A DNA stretch of 64,000 bases from Paragorgia papillata (lineage: Eukaryota; Cnidaria; Anthozoa; Scleralcyonacea; Coralliidae): NCBI GenBank assembly GCA_035771165.1, contig JAWNZC010000446.1:1426001-1490000 (forward strand), read 5' to 3'. Positions 45,301 to 57,672 of the stretch are shown one piece after another (the first letter of the stretch is position 1; the number at the start of each line of letters is the position of its first letter). The notes beneath the pieces are model-generated. The model was not told where the DNA came from. It made no database searches and was given only the letters and a program-made list of their open reading frames with translations. Position numbers and translations under genes: made by a program.

Positions 45301-48300
45301 AAACCCAAGGAACCGTTGAAATTGTTTGTTCTGTTAGTGCGTTCAATTGAAAATTATATAGGGATTTAGAGCACTATTCTCCGCTGATCACAGTACAGCA
45401 ATTATAATATCGAATCTGAAGTTTAAGTACAGGAATAATTACCCCTCCTGATATAGCTCCGGAGAGAAACATTTGAGATAACGTTGGATCTTTATATCTG
45501 GATCGTAGGTATTCATATCCAAACCAGTATATTGCTGAAAAAACAAAATACACGAATAACAAATCAAAAAAATATCTGGACTGGTGGTATATTATTTTTT
45601 CTCATCTCCACTATCACCACTACCACCGACATAATCCCCACCACCATGACATCATCATTATCATCATCATCATTATCATCATCATCATCATCACCACCAT
45701 GCAACATTGTAACCACCAACAATCATCACTACCATGCAACATCATCGTAACCACCCCCACCATGCACCAACAACATCAGCAGCAGTACCATTACCACTTA
45801 TTACCAACATAATCACCGTCGTCGTCATCATCACCATCATGATCATCATCATCAATCAATCAGTAAACAAAAACTGGGATACAGTTAAACAAACCTGAAA
45901 ACGGGACATCTCTGTACAACGACGGCCCCAGTCCTTGCCACAACGACGTTACTCCGCCTTGCTTTATAGCGGTCCTTACAACACTACCAAGTTCTGTGGT
46001 AATAGAACAAGTAATATATAATTAATATATATATATATATATTTATGAAATTTTCATCCAACTTTCTCAGCCTATGGCTGACCGTTCCATAAACGACTTA
46101 GATGAAAATCGGTCCAATACTAATTCCCGCCAGCCAATAATTTTTTAATATTGTACCTCTGTACTTGTATTCTTTTCTTGACTGCAATTTGACACGGATC
46201 ATTTCAATAGGCGATATACAACTAACAGCGAAAGCTAAAAACAAAAAGAAGAAAATTTCATGACTGATCCGAGATGGCAGGTGTCACAGTGATATGAGTA
46301 TCCCCAAGTTTTGAATACACCCGTACCCAGATCCCTAGTGATATGCGTACCCCCAGTGGGGATACCTAAAATACGAGACACAGTCGAGGTTCGAGAATCA
46401 TCGAGAGTTCAAGATGACATTTTAACGTTAATTTTAATACTTTGGACGAATGTACAAAGGAATATTCAGCTTAGGTCGTGCATCAAATACCAGTAAATAT
46501 TGGCGATTGTGTGTGTGTGGGATCCTGACATGATTTTATCGTAATTATTTAAGCCAGGTGATGGTCCAATGGAGCTCTCAAATATTTTTCTTTGACGAGT
46601 ATTAAAACTGCAAGCCAGCTGCACACGAGAGCTACTAGTTGAGCTAACCGCCTTGCGAGACCATTTGCTGAGCAAGATTCTCTTATTTCAAACACAATAG
46701 ATATTTGTCTCACAGCCTCGCGAGGTCAAATTTTCAGGAAAAACGACGCGCACACGACAGAATCTTGCTGAGCAAATGGCCAGGAGGATACGCCCGATTT
46801 CTCACATAATTTAAGATATTTGCATATTTTATAGAATCCATCTAGCTGCCATCCAACATGTATCTCCCGCGCGAATTTTATCGCGGGAGCAAGGATATCC
46901 AAATCACTAGGGATTAGTGTACGGGAGGAGAGGAGGGGAGGGATACCTAAAACACGGCGGCCGTTTTCGAAGGGGTACCCATATCACTAGTGATCTGGGC
47001 ACGGGGGTACTTAAATCTCGGGGGTACCCATATCACTGTGACAGCGGTTTGTGGGTCCTTTCTCCCGAAGTAGTAACCGCTGACATTTGGATTGAGCGTA
47101 CCGTGGCGCGATTGAACCCATTGTCATATAAAAATATATAGAACAATAAAAGGACTCGTATTTCCGCCATCTTTGGTCGGTCACTGTTTGGACAGAAACC
47201 GCAATCTAGTTATATCAGGTTGCGTTTACACGCATGCTGTGATTGGTCAGTTACCGTGGTTATATCAGGCTATGTGAAAACAGTTGTGACGTCACGGAAT
47301 GTTTCTTACGCCTGTATTCTAAAAGCTGGCTCACACTCGCACTCAATGAGTGGCCCCTCACACTCAATAAGTGCAATTCAACACTCAATGAGTCACCACT
47401 CATCATCACTACGGTAAGCATGAGACTACACTCACTCTAAAACCATTCAATTGAATGATTAGAGAGTGAGTGTAGTCTCGTACTCAGTGAGGGTGAGTGG
47501 AGACTCATTGAGTGTTGAGTTGCACTGATTGAGTGTGAGGGGCCACTCATTGAGTGTGAGTGAGCTTTTAGAATACAGGCGTTAGTCTTATTTAATAAAA
47601 GAAATATAAAATGTTCGCCACGTGTTTATATCAGTAAGCTGATGCACACACTTAAGTGAGTTTGGAAGTATTCGAACGTTTTATGTAAAACTTAACCTCA
47701 CTTACGGCTTGGGTTTACATAACTTTCAAATTATCGAAAACTCTCTCTCTCTCTCGTATTTGCATGATTGCATCAAGCCATATAAATACGAGCGTCCATT
47801 TTCTATTTCTTAAAGTGCCTCTATGGCCTGTGGGATCTTTACATATTTAAATAACTTAGGTTAAAAGAAAATGTTTCCCGAAATTTTTTCTCAAAAATAT
47901 TAAATCCCCGCCCATTAACAGCGCTTCAAAGTTGGTACCTCTATAACTGTGACCGTGCATTAGGGACATGGTGCGAGTTTACTCTGTGACGTCACGGTCG
48001 GAACCGAACTTCTGACTATTTAGTGTGTTTTTGGTATTGCGTCTCTTAAACCTTTATTTAAGCAATGAAAACTTTAGATATATTCATCAATATGTTCCAA
48101 GATGGTTCGTCTGACTCAGACTCGGTGGAAGAAATGTTGGTGTTCCGACTGTGACGCAAATGTGACGTAAATCTATCAATTAGAGCCCAGGCCCAAGAAA
48201 ACGGTCTAACTTTCAAAATGGCGCGATTTGGGCTGATTTGTCCAACTTCGGAGCACTGTTAATGGGCGAGCATTTAATATTTTTGAGAAAAAATTTCGGG

Positions 48301-51300
48301 AAACATTTTCTTTTAACCTAAGTTATTTAAATATGTAAAGATCCCACAGACCATAGAGGCACTTTAAATGTTGTTGTTCTTACACGTCTTACTTCTTGCA
48401 GTAATTCCTGACAGCATCGGTGAAAAAACATTCCTTTCACCAGGTTTAAAACCATAAATCACTTTCAACTGGTCATACAACGTGAAGTAAATTATCGTAG
48501 CTGGTACAGACATCACCCTAAGAAAGAATTGCGCCGTAATTTACTTACATGTACTATAATAACTACTTAATAACTGAGAGTGAGGTCTTTACGGTAAAAT
48601 ATTAAACCCAGGTCCTGCTGTATTGACCGAGCGATAGCGAGGTTAATACGCTCAAGACCGAGGGGGGCTAGCCCAGTTACCGGGCTGATTTTATGTCCCG
48701 AAAATCTAAGCATAACACACATAGCCTGACTGCACGCAGGCTAAGCACACAGGGTATTGTTTTTTCCGGTCCCAGAAAGATTTTCATGACATAAAATCAA
48801 CCCGGTAACTGGGCTAGCCCGCCTTAAAGGAACAGCCCCTAACAGAGGATTCAATACTATAATAATAATTTATTATTATTATTTTTATTTATTTATTTAT
48901 TTCGCCCATATATGTTATTTTATTTACATTTTTTTTTAAGTCTTGAATGTTCAGTGTAGAGCTAGGGGCCTGCTAGAAACCTGACTAGGCTTTTTATTAA
49001 CATCCCTAGTTTTTTTTAGACATTTAAGACATTTTTTAGACGTTTATTTGGTTTAATTTTATTTTTGTTATTTTGGCAACAAATCAATGATTAATGTACT
49101 GTTTAATAAATTCGCAGTTCGTGTTTTATCACGAACTGTTCGTTTATAGACACGAGTCGATGCGACTGCAAAAACTATAACCATTTCGTAAGTTCATGGA
49201 CGGAAACATTCTGAAGATTGGCCTTGTGTCAACCGTAAAATCTAGCAAGAAATTTATCGAAAACGGCAAGCATGTCTACTGTATATTAGAGAATGGTTGC
49301 ACCCACTCAGCCAATCCCTATCGAGTATTTCAACGCTCTATATTCCATTGTGTTTTGATTCATCAAGATTAGACATATTAGTGAGCTCTATATAGATTCC
49401 ACTGCAAAGATCTTTTGTTTTCTTTTGTCATAGCACAGTGAGTTATCTATATAGAGTCACTAATTAATTCAATAGAGTCACTACTATAGTCTATATAGAG
49501 CAAATTCTCCGGTAAACATGCTAGACGCAAAAAAACCGCTTACCAGTCATAATGTCCTCAATTCAAAACGTCCTCGGTCCACAGAATTAAAAAAGATAAA
49601 TACAGTATATTAGTAGACTTATTTGAAAGTTTCAAAACGTACAGAATTGAATACTTCAAGCAGTTTGATGATTAATTTGTATCGTTTGACTAGACTTTGT
49701 AGCCTTTGTTGCTGTATTCATGTGTTGCTATAAAAATGGAAAATTGATACAAGTAAAAACTGACAAGAAAGCGCTTTGCCTTAATTTGGGCATCTTGCTT
49801 TATAGAACATTACTGGCGTAAGACATCTGAAAAATGTATTTGTCATTGTCAAAAATATACTAATTAAAGTCTTATGAAGAGTATTATCTGTATGTTGATA
49901 TGTTCCCCAATCAGTTTGGAAGAAGTGAGGACGTTTTGTCCTGAGGACGTTTTGACCGGACACCCAAAAAACCCAACACATTTATAGTTAAAATTGAAAC
50001 TTCTTCGTGGTTGCAACCATTCTCTAAGACGGTTAGAGAATGGTCACTCGTGCTCTATGGAATGTGGAGTCCCTCGAATTAGATAGAAGACCACTCGGGG
50101 CCATAGAGCACACGTGACCATTCTCCAACCCTTACTTAAAAACATCGACATGGTATTAATTTCTTTTGTGCTTTCCTCATGAATTATTAATACGTTTAAA
50201 ATTATACGCACAAAAATATATGCACAGTATATACAATATAAGACGTACATTGCTGGCGGTAATCCACCCCACAGTGCAGTAAAACCTTCATAGCGAACAA
50301 TCTTTGTCAGAGCATCCTAGAAGAAAAAAATTAATATGCCTGTAATAAGAACTAGTGTCTCATAAACTGGAAAATAATGTTTCAGCTCTTAGTAAAATTA
50401 TTCTTGGTTTGCACTTGGCGATAAGTTCTTCCCTTGACGAGAAAAATCGTCAGGGAAAATCGTCTGGCGTTAAAATCGCTCATGTATTGCAATAAAAACT
50501 CAGCCCTCCTACTGTAATAACCGGGAAAATCCCCATGTAATCGGCCCCTAAAAGCCCACCACAGGAGGGAAAGGGTTAAGAGAATCTCATTAGCAGCTAT
50601 TGTATTTGGAATATGGTCTCCTCCAACATGGCCGCCGTATCTTTGTCTCCTAAATCTCAAGAGATTGATTGCAAACCACCAATTTAGAAAAATGGTTGTG
50701 ACACTTGGATTTTAAGGCATTATATAGACTCATGCAGGTAACATTTAGCCACGCTAGGCGGCACCAAGCGGGACCATGCATCCAGCGCAAATTCTAAGCG
50801 CCCGGCACTCGGGTAATTTTTTCAATTCCGACCGGCACATTTTTAGCAAAAAGATGATGAAATATACACTTTTCGTGCAGTAGATATCCTTGTAATTTAA
50901 TTCATCAAGCTCCGAGATCGGTACCAAAGTTAGGGCAAACAAGCTAAATATATCGTATATGATTCTTACACCGCGATTCTTCACAATTAGCTATTGCTAA
51001 GTAGCCAGGATCATGCAGAGGGTCTTAAATCTCTATATGAAATCTATAAATTTGACTGTGGATTCAGAAATAATAGCGTTTAACACTGTTAAATAAAAAT
51101 AAAAACAACTAGGATTAAATAACTTTTCTAGTTCTGGAAATTGCATCTTTGATTTAGACTATAGTTATAATTGACGGTACCGAAAAATATGGCGGCGGTA
51201 CATTTAACCACAATGCTTTGCGACCTCAAATCAATTCATCACTTCATACGTTCATTGGCGTAGTAATTTTGAAAATTAAGCTTATCTTAGCCATTAAAAA

Positions 51301-54300
51301 CCAGCGAGAAACTTAGAGCGAGTCTATATCACATATATAGATCCGATACGCTTATGATTTTTCTTTCCGAGTTGACTGGAGCTTCTTTTATACAACAAAA
51401 GAAGGGACAACTTAGCGTACTTAGATGAATCATTGCCTATACACAAAACTGAAACACTTAAGCTGTTAATTTTGCTATACAGAGCAGGATTATGCAAAAG
51501 ATATCACAGAACGCGGTATTTTTATTATTATTTTTTAATTATTTTTCATTCTGCAGGTCATTCCGCAACCCATTCCGCGCATGCCATTCCGCAGAGTCAA
51601 TGATTCCTCCTTTTACATTCACCGCTTCACACAGTACAGTAGATATATGTAATAAAAACAAACCAATGTTGAAGTGAAATTCTTGCTTGGTGGAGGACAG
51701 TACTGTGGTGTGGGACAAACATAAACATGATCAGCCATGAGGCCATTGAAACAAACCACACACCTTTCTGAGAAAAAATGGAAAGAAAAAAAAGGCCGTA
51801 AATTTATAAATGAAATCATGTGCATATACCTTCTATATCTACATGTACATTCAGTGTATGTACACTGTACAGTATAATGTCATGTACTGTAAGAGATCAC
51901 AATATTTTATTACAAATCCATACCGACAGCTCCAATTCGAGCTTGTGCTTGCAGCCTTACTTTAATGACATCAAATGGAGTCACTATTTAAAACAGATAA
52001 AACAAAAAAATATATACTATTAGTATAAATACACAGGTGATTATAGAAAATCTCGTGCGATGATTGGTCGAGCTACTTCGGATTAATTCCCGATAATCAC
52101 CTACAGCGTTTATTCAAAATGGCCGCCAGCCGGTTTGCCAATGACAGAAGAGGAAATTAACAATTTTAAAGAAAACGCTCTTCCTAAAAGTATAAAAATG
52201 TGTATTTATACTAAAACAACGATAGACACCGATATTCACCTCGCCTTCGGCGAATAATTGTTAATTAATAGAATTTTATAGTCTACAGTACAGACTTGAA
52301 CGCGGGATTGACACCTTCCATAGAATTAAATTTTCTGGAAACGCGGCAAACGTCAAAGCGGCTAACAATGAGTTGCGATTTATGTTGAGGGTCATCTGAA
52401 AGTGCACAAATCTTTTGTTTTACGTTCATTAATATTTATACAGCAACGTTGCTCTTGGCTGATTGCTTCATTAAACTGAAAATACAATGTGTTCAGTAAG
52501 TGTGAAAGTGCAACATTTGCACAAACGTGAACGAAAGCAAGACTCAAGAGTTTGGCCGCGTTTCCAGACACTTTAGTAGATCACTTTCATAATGGCCGAC
52601 ACTTTACATATTCTTTTATGTGCATTTAAATGAGCCTTTTTGGCCTCGTTATGAAGCAAAGATTCTTTTGAATTGCAGGCACACAAACGAGGCTAGAAAG
52701 GCTTATTAAAATGTACATAAAAGAATATTCAAATTCGTCGCTATTATGAAAGTGGTTTATTGTAGATAGTTACCACGCACTGTAAACGCGTTCCATCTGC
52801 GTTCTTCCAAAACGAAGAACCCAGATGGGTCGAAATGGCCTGCATGCGTTCTTAATTTTGCATACTTCACCATTAGCATACACGTAGCTGCGAGTTGGCT
52901 CATTATTTGGGTGGCATTGGGTTGGTTGACCTAATGAGAAATTATACTGTATGACAACAAGATGTTAAAAACACACAAAAAAAGCAGTTTTATGCACTAT
53001 AAATTAAAATTAACAGCGAGCCACTGTCTAAAAGCAGAGTTAGGAGATTTACTCCTTTGGATACTTAACATCCATGCGAAAACAAAACTTATTTAATGCA
53101 TGTACTTTATCACACCGATGATAAACAAACTCAAACAAGAAAACAATTTAGTGTTCATAATCTCATTAGTACAAACTAAAGCCATCGCGTTTAATGAGGG
53201 TAGCAAGATAAGAAAGGTTTCGTAGTTGCACGCTACAGGTATATGTTTTGGTTGAACATTTACTTGAGCAAATGAAATTGCGTGTACTCAAGTGATTTAA
53301 CGCAACTTTCCAATATCAATATTTATGTAGGTTTATCCTAAGAATGTGCCAGAAATAAGATTAAAGAAACATTCAACGGCTGTACTGTCGTTGCACTGCA
53401 AATTCCCAAAAACTTGTTTTAAGAAAAAAATACTTGTTTTAAGATTTTCTTGTCCCGTTTGCAAGATAATAATCTTACTGCGGTTTCTTGACAAGATATT
53501 TTGTCTTAAAACAAGATTAAATATCTTAAAACAAGAAATAAAATCTCAAAACAAGAAAAATTATCTTGACAAGAATTGGAGGTTTTGCAGTGTGTTTATT
53601 TTGTCAGTTAATGAGTATAATCACCTGACAGTTTAATATTTGCATGAAATTGAAAGATGGGAAGAACCTAGGATTATGTAAACTTCGTTTGTATATGTAA
53701 AGGTGCTGTTACACGATGCGATTTTTCTTGCAACTTGCAACAAATTTACTCATGAAAAAAAAATCGCAAGTTGCAGGAAGGGTGTTACACGTTCAGCAAC
53801 TTGCGATTTTTGTTGCAAGTTGCAGCAAAAAGTAGAACCATCCAACTTTTCTTGCAACTTGCAACACGGCAAAAATAACAAAATCGCAAGTTGCTACGGG
53901 GTGTTACACGGTGCGATTTTTTATGCAACTTGCAACATTCAGTGATTTGTTGCAAGTTGCAAGAAAAATCGCATCGTGTAACAGCACCTTAATAGATCAA
54001 ACACGATGGAAAGCGTTTCATCCGATATCCGAAACACCTCGAAGTTGGTTAAAAACTCGGCCTTAAAACACTCTTTCGAGTTTTGATTTTCTCTTTAAAC
54101 GCTGACTCGTTTGAGAAGCAGTATCTCAAACGAATCCGTGTTTAAAGAGAAAATCAAGGTGAAAGTTGGCTTAATTTATGTAATTTCTTCCTCGGATATA
54201 CAAACCTCCGTCTCGGTACTGATTTCCTTTGTTTTTAGTTTATGAATTATTAATGAGTTTGAAAAATGATGTTCCGAAACTACAAGATTATGAGGCTGTT

Positions 54301-57300
54301 CCAGGGCGGGGCAGTAAGACGCCAAAATTGTCTATCCCAATTTTGATTATATATACATGTATTTAGAAGTGTTTTTAAAATAAATAAGAATACGTAGCCT
54401 CCTCACTCGTTCGATTTCTCATCTTGTTCCAAAGATATTTTGGTTTTTAAAAAATGCAAATAAGATACCTTTAGTTATGACGTCACTAATCCACTGATTC
54501 TGTAAGAGAGGAATATCTACGGAAATAATACGTAGATTGTACTGAAACTTTTAAGCTGTTCTAACACAAAAGGTACATTGCAATGTACACAGTTATTGCT
54601 TGATATATTCCTCATTTGGGGAAGTTTGTTTGATCTGTGTGGAGACAATGACATCATAAGGCATCTCATTGCTGAATATCTCCGGAACATAATTAATGAG
54701 ATATTAATTTAATATAAGAACGCTATACTTCCTCATATGGAAAGTACTTCTAGATAAAATCAAAATTGAATTATAGAAGATTTTCCATCTTACTGCCCCT
54801 TTAATTTAAGGCAACAGACGTTATTTCAATAAGCCAAAATACTGTGGCAAAACTGTAGAAAAAAGTGCTCCATTGGCGGACAAAAAAGCAGTGGACGTCC
54901 TCCATTATTAATTAATATAATTATGCACATTTCTTAATTCTTATGGACATTGTCTTAATTTCTAGAGGAATATTGGGTTTGCTTGTGGTATAAATGGAGA
55001 AAACCAAGGAATTGTATTATTATTTCCAGAGTATACACTGCACTAGCCATGGGAAATTGCACTTGGCTTTTGTCTTGAGCTTCTGGGACTACAAATTAAA
55101 ATTAATTACATGTTGTTGAAAAATTTGTGATTACAAATATCCCATTGGCACCTGGCCTACGATGATATATCAGTGATGTTGTGCACTAGTTGATACATGT
55201 ATACAATGGGAAATACTATAGAGATGTACTAGTATGAAATAAAATATTCAACAGTAATTCATTTAAGATACTGCACTGAGACTTATTCCTGCCTTAAATT
55301 TGAGTCCAGTGAACAGAAGTGTGTACCAGCCTTTTGACAAACAGTGACAAGCCACTGTTCAGCTTTCACTGTTCATGAAGACCGGAGACCAAGGATTCTA
55401 CTTTCATCTTGCGATGTTAGAGATTGTTATCAAAATGCTATTATTAGCAGCTGCGGGTTATCCGATGGTGCAAGTAATACGCTGATTTATTTTTCCAAAA
55501 TTGACATTTTTGTTGCTGTGCGGGTTATACACCGTGCAGGTTATACACCATGCAGGATATCACCCAGAAAATACGGTATATATACCGATTGGTACAGTAC
55601 CCATTGGTACAGTCAAAATGCTATGAAACAATGAATTTTGTAACTATGTAGTATTGTAGTCTTAACTTTTATAACAGTGAAAAATATAAAAGGTGAAAAT
55701 ATCTAATAGTGTACAGTATAGTAGCTGGGGTACTAGAAACCTCATTTGCGTTTAATAGCACAGAAAACAAAGCCACCAATCACAACTGCATAACCTCCAC
55801 AACATCTTCATACATCTCTGCTACCCCTATTTTGTTGGAAAATTTGAGTGCTTGCCCCCACTGATCTCCATACAACTGGATTACTCATTCCCACGCTATC
55901 TCAGTCAACCGCTCTGAATAGTTTCCCGGAAATATCATGTACCGTGACAAAGTTAAAACTTGTTTAAAACACTCATGAAACCTTTATTTTGTTAATTTGG
56001 ATGTTCGAACGACCGCCACAGAAATTCTGTGTTCTCGTTTGATTAGGACTTTATGGCCAGCAGTAAACATTTTGAAGCCACCGGCAGTCATATTGGTACT
56101 CCAGGTCCAGTGTACCTTGCGGGCTTAAGAGTAGTAAGAGTTTACCGGGGGAGTCAGAAAAGCTGTAAACAATTCTCACATCAGTCACATGGCAATTTAC
56201 TGTTACTACTGAAAAACAGAAGGGAAAAACAAGCAAATACAGTCCAAGATTATCAACAACACACTTCAAGGCTTTGTAAAGACTTATGCTTTAATACCAA
56301 AGGTATATAGATAGTTTTATAATGAAGTCATTGACTGATTTCGGTCATTTTTACGAGTTTGTGATATAGCCAAGTTTTTCAGTTAACAGGTTGAGTAAAA
56401 AACTACAAAATAACACATTTTACTGCTAAATAATACCAACAAATGCAAAAACTAAGCTTCTAAACCTTTTACAGCTAGTGTTCTTTGTTTGATACCAATG
56501 GCAGAAATATTTTTAATGTGGCTTTTTTCATCTCTTTTCATGCTACGAAATCATACAATTTTCCATGGTGGCCATCTTGGTTACTCCAAATTCGTCATCT
56601 TTGCTGGCTTCATTTTTGGAGCTGGATGAGCAATCCAGTTATATAGAGATTAGTGGCTTGCCCCTCTAGCTACACCACTGGTTTCCATAAAGTTATAAAA
56701 CCATGAGTGGAAGCTTGGGAGAATGAGAGATTACAGAGGGAACACACGCCTACACACATAAAAACGTGCAAGCTGTTACATACCTGCAAGCAAGTTGTTA
56801 CAAGGCTGTTCAACAGGCTGTCACCGTCATGTGTTCGCACTGGCTGTCCCAGTCTGTTAACATGTCTGTAACAGGTTGTTGACAACTTGTAACAAGGCTG
56901 ATGACTCCAACATCAATATTAACATCTAACAGATGACAAGGTATTCCAACAACCTGTTACCGCTCTGCACTCAACAAGTTGTTAACAGGTTGATGCTAAC
57001 AAGGTTGTAGCAGCTTCTTGAATGAACAGCATTGTTTACAACATGTTAACAGCCTTGCTACCGACCTGTTGCGAACACATCCTGTTGACAAGCTGTGAAA
57101 TTTTTACGTGTGTAAAAGTGTTTCCACACTATTTTAAGTTCTTCCAAACTACCATAAGTATTTCTAGAACTACAACTCAAAAATAACCTTAATCCCAACC
57201 AGGCCAACCTATTAAATAACATTTGATTAATATAAAAACATAAGGATATAGCTCTAACAAAGAAACAATAAGTAATACCTGACACACGCATATTTCAAAT

Positions 57301-57415
57301 ATCAGAGGTTCTAATTAAGACAGTAAGACTATTATTAAAACAACTTACTTAAAAGAGAAGTGAGGATTGCACCAGAGCAAGACGCCATCATCTGTTGACT
57401 TGGAGATATTTCCAT
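42302..57415 (-). CDS. SLC25A39/SLC25A40: Mitochondrial carrier SLC25A39/SLC25A40, complete, 11 exons
   Basis: Exons on the minus strand: 57415-57349, 51983-51924, 51767-51664, 50316-50249, 48517-48393, 46234-46157, 45993-45895, 45534-45443, 44620-44545, 43760-43680, 42429-42302. All phases agree; 978 nt, 325 aa. The protein begins [20 protein letters not shown] like SLC25A39/40. The three mitochondrial-carrier repeats show [25 protein letters not shown] and [12 protein letters not shown] (the PX[DE]XX[KR] signatures). The family-specific loop [13 protein letters not shown] follows repeat 1 helix 1, then [46 protein letters not shown] and [18 protein letters not shown]. The human proteins import glutathione across the inner membrane, and the yeast relative Mtm1 affects manganese/iron handling. 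One gene here may represent the pre-duplication ancestor of the vertebrate pair. The 5.4 kb first intron and other introns carry MITEs. Confidence 0.96.
42655..42678 (+). repeat. Poly(G) run, 24 nt
   Basis: Uninterrupted G run. Others are poly(G) at 15864-15893 (30 nt), poly(C) at 7787-7802, 19426-19439 and 43591-43603. Confidence 0.95.
42761..43235. mobile_element. TTAA-flanked MITE with GCTACGG ends
   Basis: Ends GCTACGGATACACGGGCGAT and complement of ATTGCCCGTGTAGCCGTAGC. TTAA at 42758 and 43236. The inner arm CTCGCAACAGCAACGCAAAGC is also inverted. In an intron of SLC25A39/40. Confidence 0.85.
43252..43435. mobile_element. AGACCTTATTCA-family foldback MITE
   Basis: TTATTCATAAATGGCCG at the left, CGGCCATTTATAAATATGGT at the right; inner AAATTAGCCCCTCTGA pairs with TCAGAGGGGCTAATTT. 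Related to 52578-52760. Confidence 0.75.
44810..45111. mobile_element. Foldback MITE with a CGAGACGTTTG core
   Basis: Arms 44942-45027 and 45029-45111 are almost perfectly complementary (GTTTGAGATGTAATATATCA, ATCAGGATATCCAAACACCG, centre CCTCGGCTTCGCCTCGG). The segment 44810-44935 (AACTCATTAATAATTCATGA, TTTCATCTCGATTTTCTC) is shared with the element at 53995-54260 in reverse orientation. Confidence 0.85.
45600..45860 (+). repeat. (ATC)n/(ACC)n trinucleotide region
   Basis: Degenerate CATCATCAC repeats. Open frames across it (Ser/His/Thr-rich) are artefacts. Confidence 0.9.
46282..47043. mobile_element. 762 bp element with ~70 bp TIRs
   Basis: TGTCACAGTGATATGAGTAT and the complement of GGGTACCCATATCACTGTGACA, with a second shared block CCCAGATCCCTAGTGATATG. 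No ORF. In SLC25A39/40 intron 5, next to exon 6 (which ends upstream at 46234). Confidence 0.8.
47306..47584. mobile_element. Foldback MITE built of CACTCAATGAGT words
   Basis: Ends TTACGCCTGTATTCTAAAAG inverted at the right (AATACAGGCGTTA). The interior repeats CTCAATGAGT in both orientations, with centre CATTCAATTGAATG. Confidence 0.85.
47814..48363. mobile_element. TTAA-flanked MITE, AGTGCC family, 550 bp
   Basis: TTAA at 47810-47813 and 48364-48367. Ends AGTGCCTCTATGGCCTGTGG inverted. Arms continue about 140 bp (ATTTAAATAACTTAGGTTAA, GAAATTTTTTCTCAAAAAT). Ends 30 bp before exon 5 of the carrier. Confidence 0.9.
48662..48826. mobile_element. 165 bp foldback, GGGCTAGCCCAGTTACC ends
   Basis: GGGCTAGCCCAGTTACCGGG and CCCGGTAACTGGGCTAGCCC are complementary; TTTTATGTC extends the arms. 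Confidence 0.85.
49289..50129. repeat. Inverted AGAGAATGGT words around a carrier intron
   Basis: TTAGAGAATGGTTGCACCC at 49289 opposes GGTTGCAACCATTCTCTAA at 50017. The block 50034-50129 is its own hairpin (GTTAGAGAATGGTCACTCGTG against CACGTGACCATTCTCCAAC). AAACGTCCTC at 49568 opposes GAGGACGTTTT at 49927. Confidence 0.6.
52021..52262. repeat. Interspersed repeat, copy 2 (inverted relative at 2.3 kb)
   Basis: Begins AGTATAAATACACAGGTGAT and ends with CCTTCGGCGAATAATTG. It matches the reverse complement of 2311-2625 and is shorter, lacking one internal piece. It lies in SLC25A39/40 intron 1, just upstream of exon 2. Confidence 0.7.
52578..52760. mobile_element. AGACCTTATTCA-family MITE relative
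   Basis: CACTTTCATAATGGCCGAC pairs with GTCGCTATTATGAAAGTG; TTCTTTTATGTGCATTTAAA matches the middle of 43252-43435. Confidence 0.7.
53391..53600. mobile_element. CACTGCAAA-ended MITE with CAAGATATTT arrays
   Basis: CACTGCAAATTCC at the left, complement TTTTGCAGTG at the right. The interior is made of CTTGTTTTAAGAT words on both strands. The CACTGCAAA end is typical of hAT-like MITEs. Confidence 0.65.
53700..53991. mobile_element. MITE with AGGTGCTGTTACACGATGCG ends
   Basis: AGGTGCTGTTACACGATGCG and its perfect complement form the ends; GCAACTTGCAAC words recur in both orientations inside. The right flank is TTAA, the left GTAA, so a decayed TTAA duplication is likely. Confidence 0.85.
53995..54260. 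mobile_element. Relative of the 44.8 kb foldback, reverse orientation
   Basis: TTTCCTTTGTTTTTAGTTTATGAATTATTAATGAG and ATTTATGTAATTTCTTCCTC match the reverse complement of 44810-44900. The inner GATTTTCTCTTTAAACGC folds on GTTTAAAGAGAAAATC. Confidence 0.7.
55885..56052. repeat. Repeat copy shared with 33.3 kb
   Basis: Shares CACGCTATCTCAGTCAACCGC, TCATGTACCGTGACAAAGTT with 33350-33415 and ends GTTCTCGTTTGATTAGGAC. Two diverged copies. Confidence 0.7.
56750..57117. mobile_element. MITE with CACGTAAAAA ends and CTGTTRACAG words
   Basis: CACACATAAAAACGTGCAAGC and, inverted, the end GAAATTTTTACGTGTGTA. The interior repeats ACAGGTTGTTGACAAC-like words. Similar to the clusters at 14.4 and 17.7 kb. 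Confidence 0.75.
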
Positions 57416-57672
57416 GACTATTACTTTTATTCAAATATAATCGCCAAAAGTGCATTGTGCCTTCAAAAAATCAACAAATTATAACCACCATTACTAAGAA
57501 ATTGCGCTGCATCATGTCCTGCTATGTATAACCCGGTGTCAAGCGAAATTTATCACCTCTGTGAAATACCTAAGCGTGACAAAGCGCGTGTGGGCGCGAA
57601 ATACATGACCGCTTGCTAAATATCTGAGGCCTGGGTCGAACCATAATGGCCGTCGACGGAAACGAATTATCT

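Noticed and set aside
52752..52922. Minus-strand frame with splice-like borders reading YVYANGEVC, superficially like the SLC25A39/40 loop
   Set aside because: The true loop exon ([13 protein letters not shown]) is at 51767-51664 with matching phases; the 52.8 kb frame is out of order and phase does not fit between exons 1 and 2.
56053..56310. 85-codon ORF starting [20 protein letters not shown] in carrier intron 1
   Set aside because: It begins at the end of a dispersed repeat, and neither strand shows a recognised domain or convincing splice partner.
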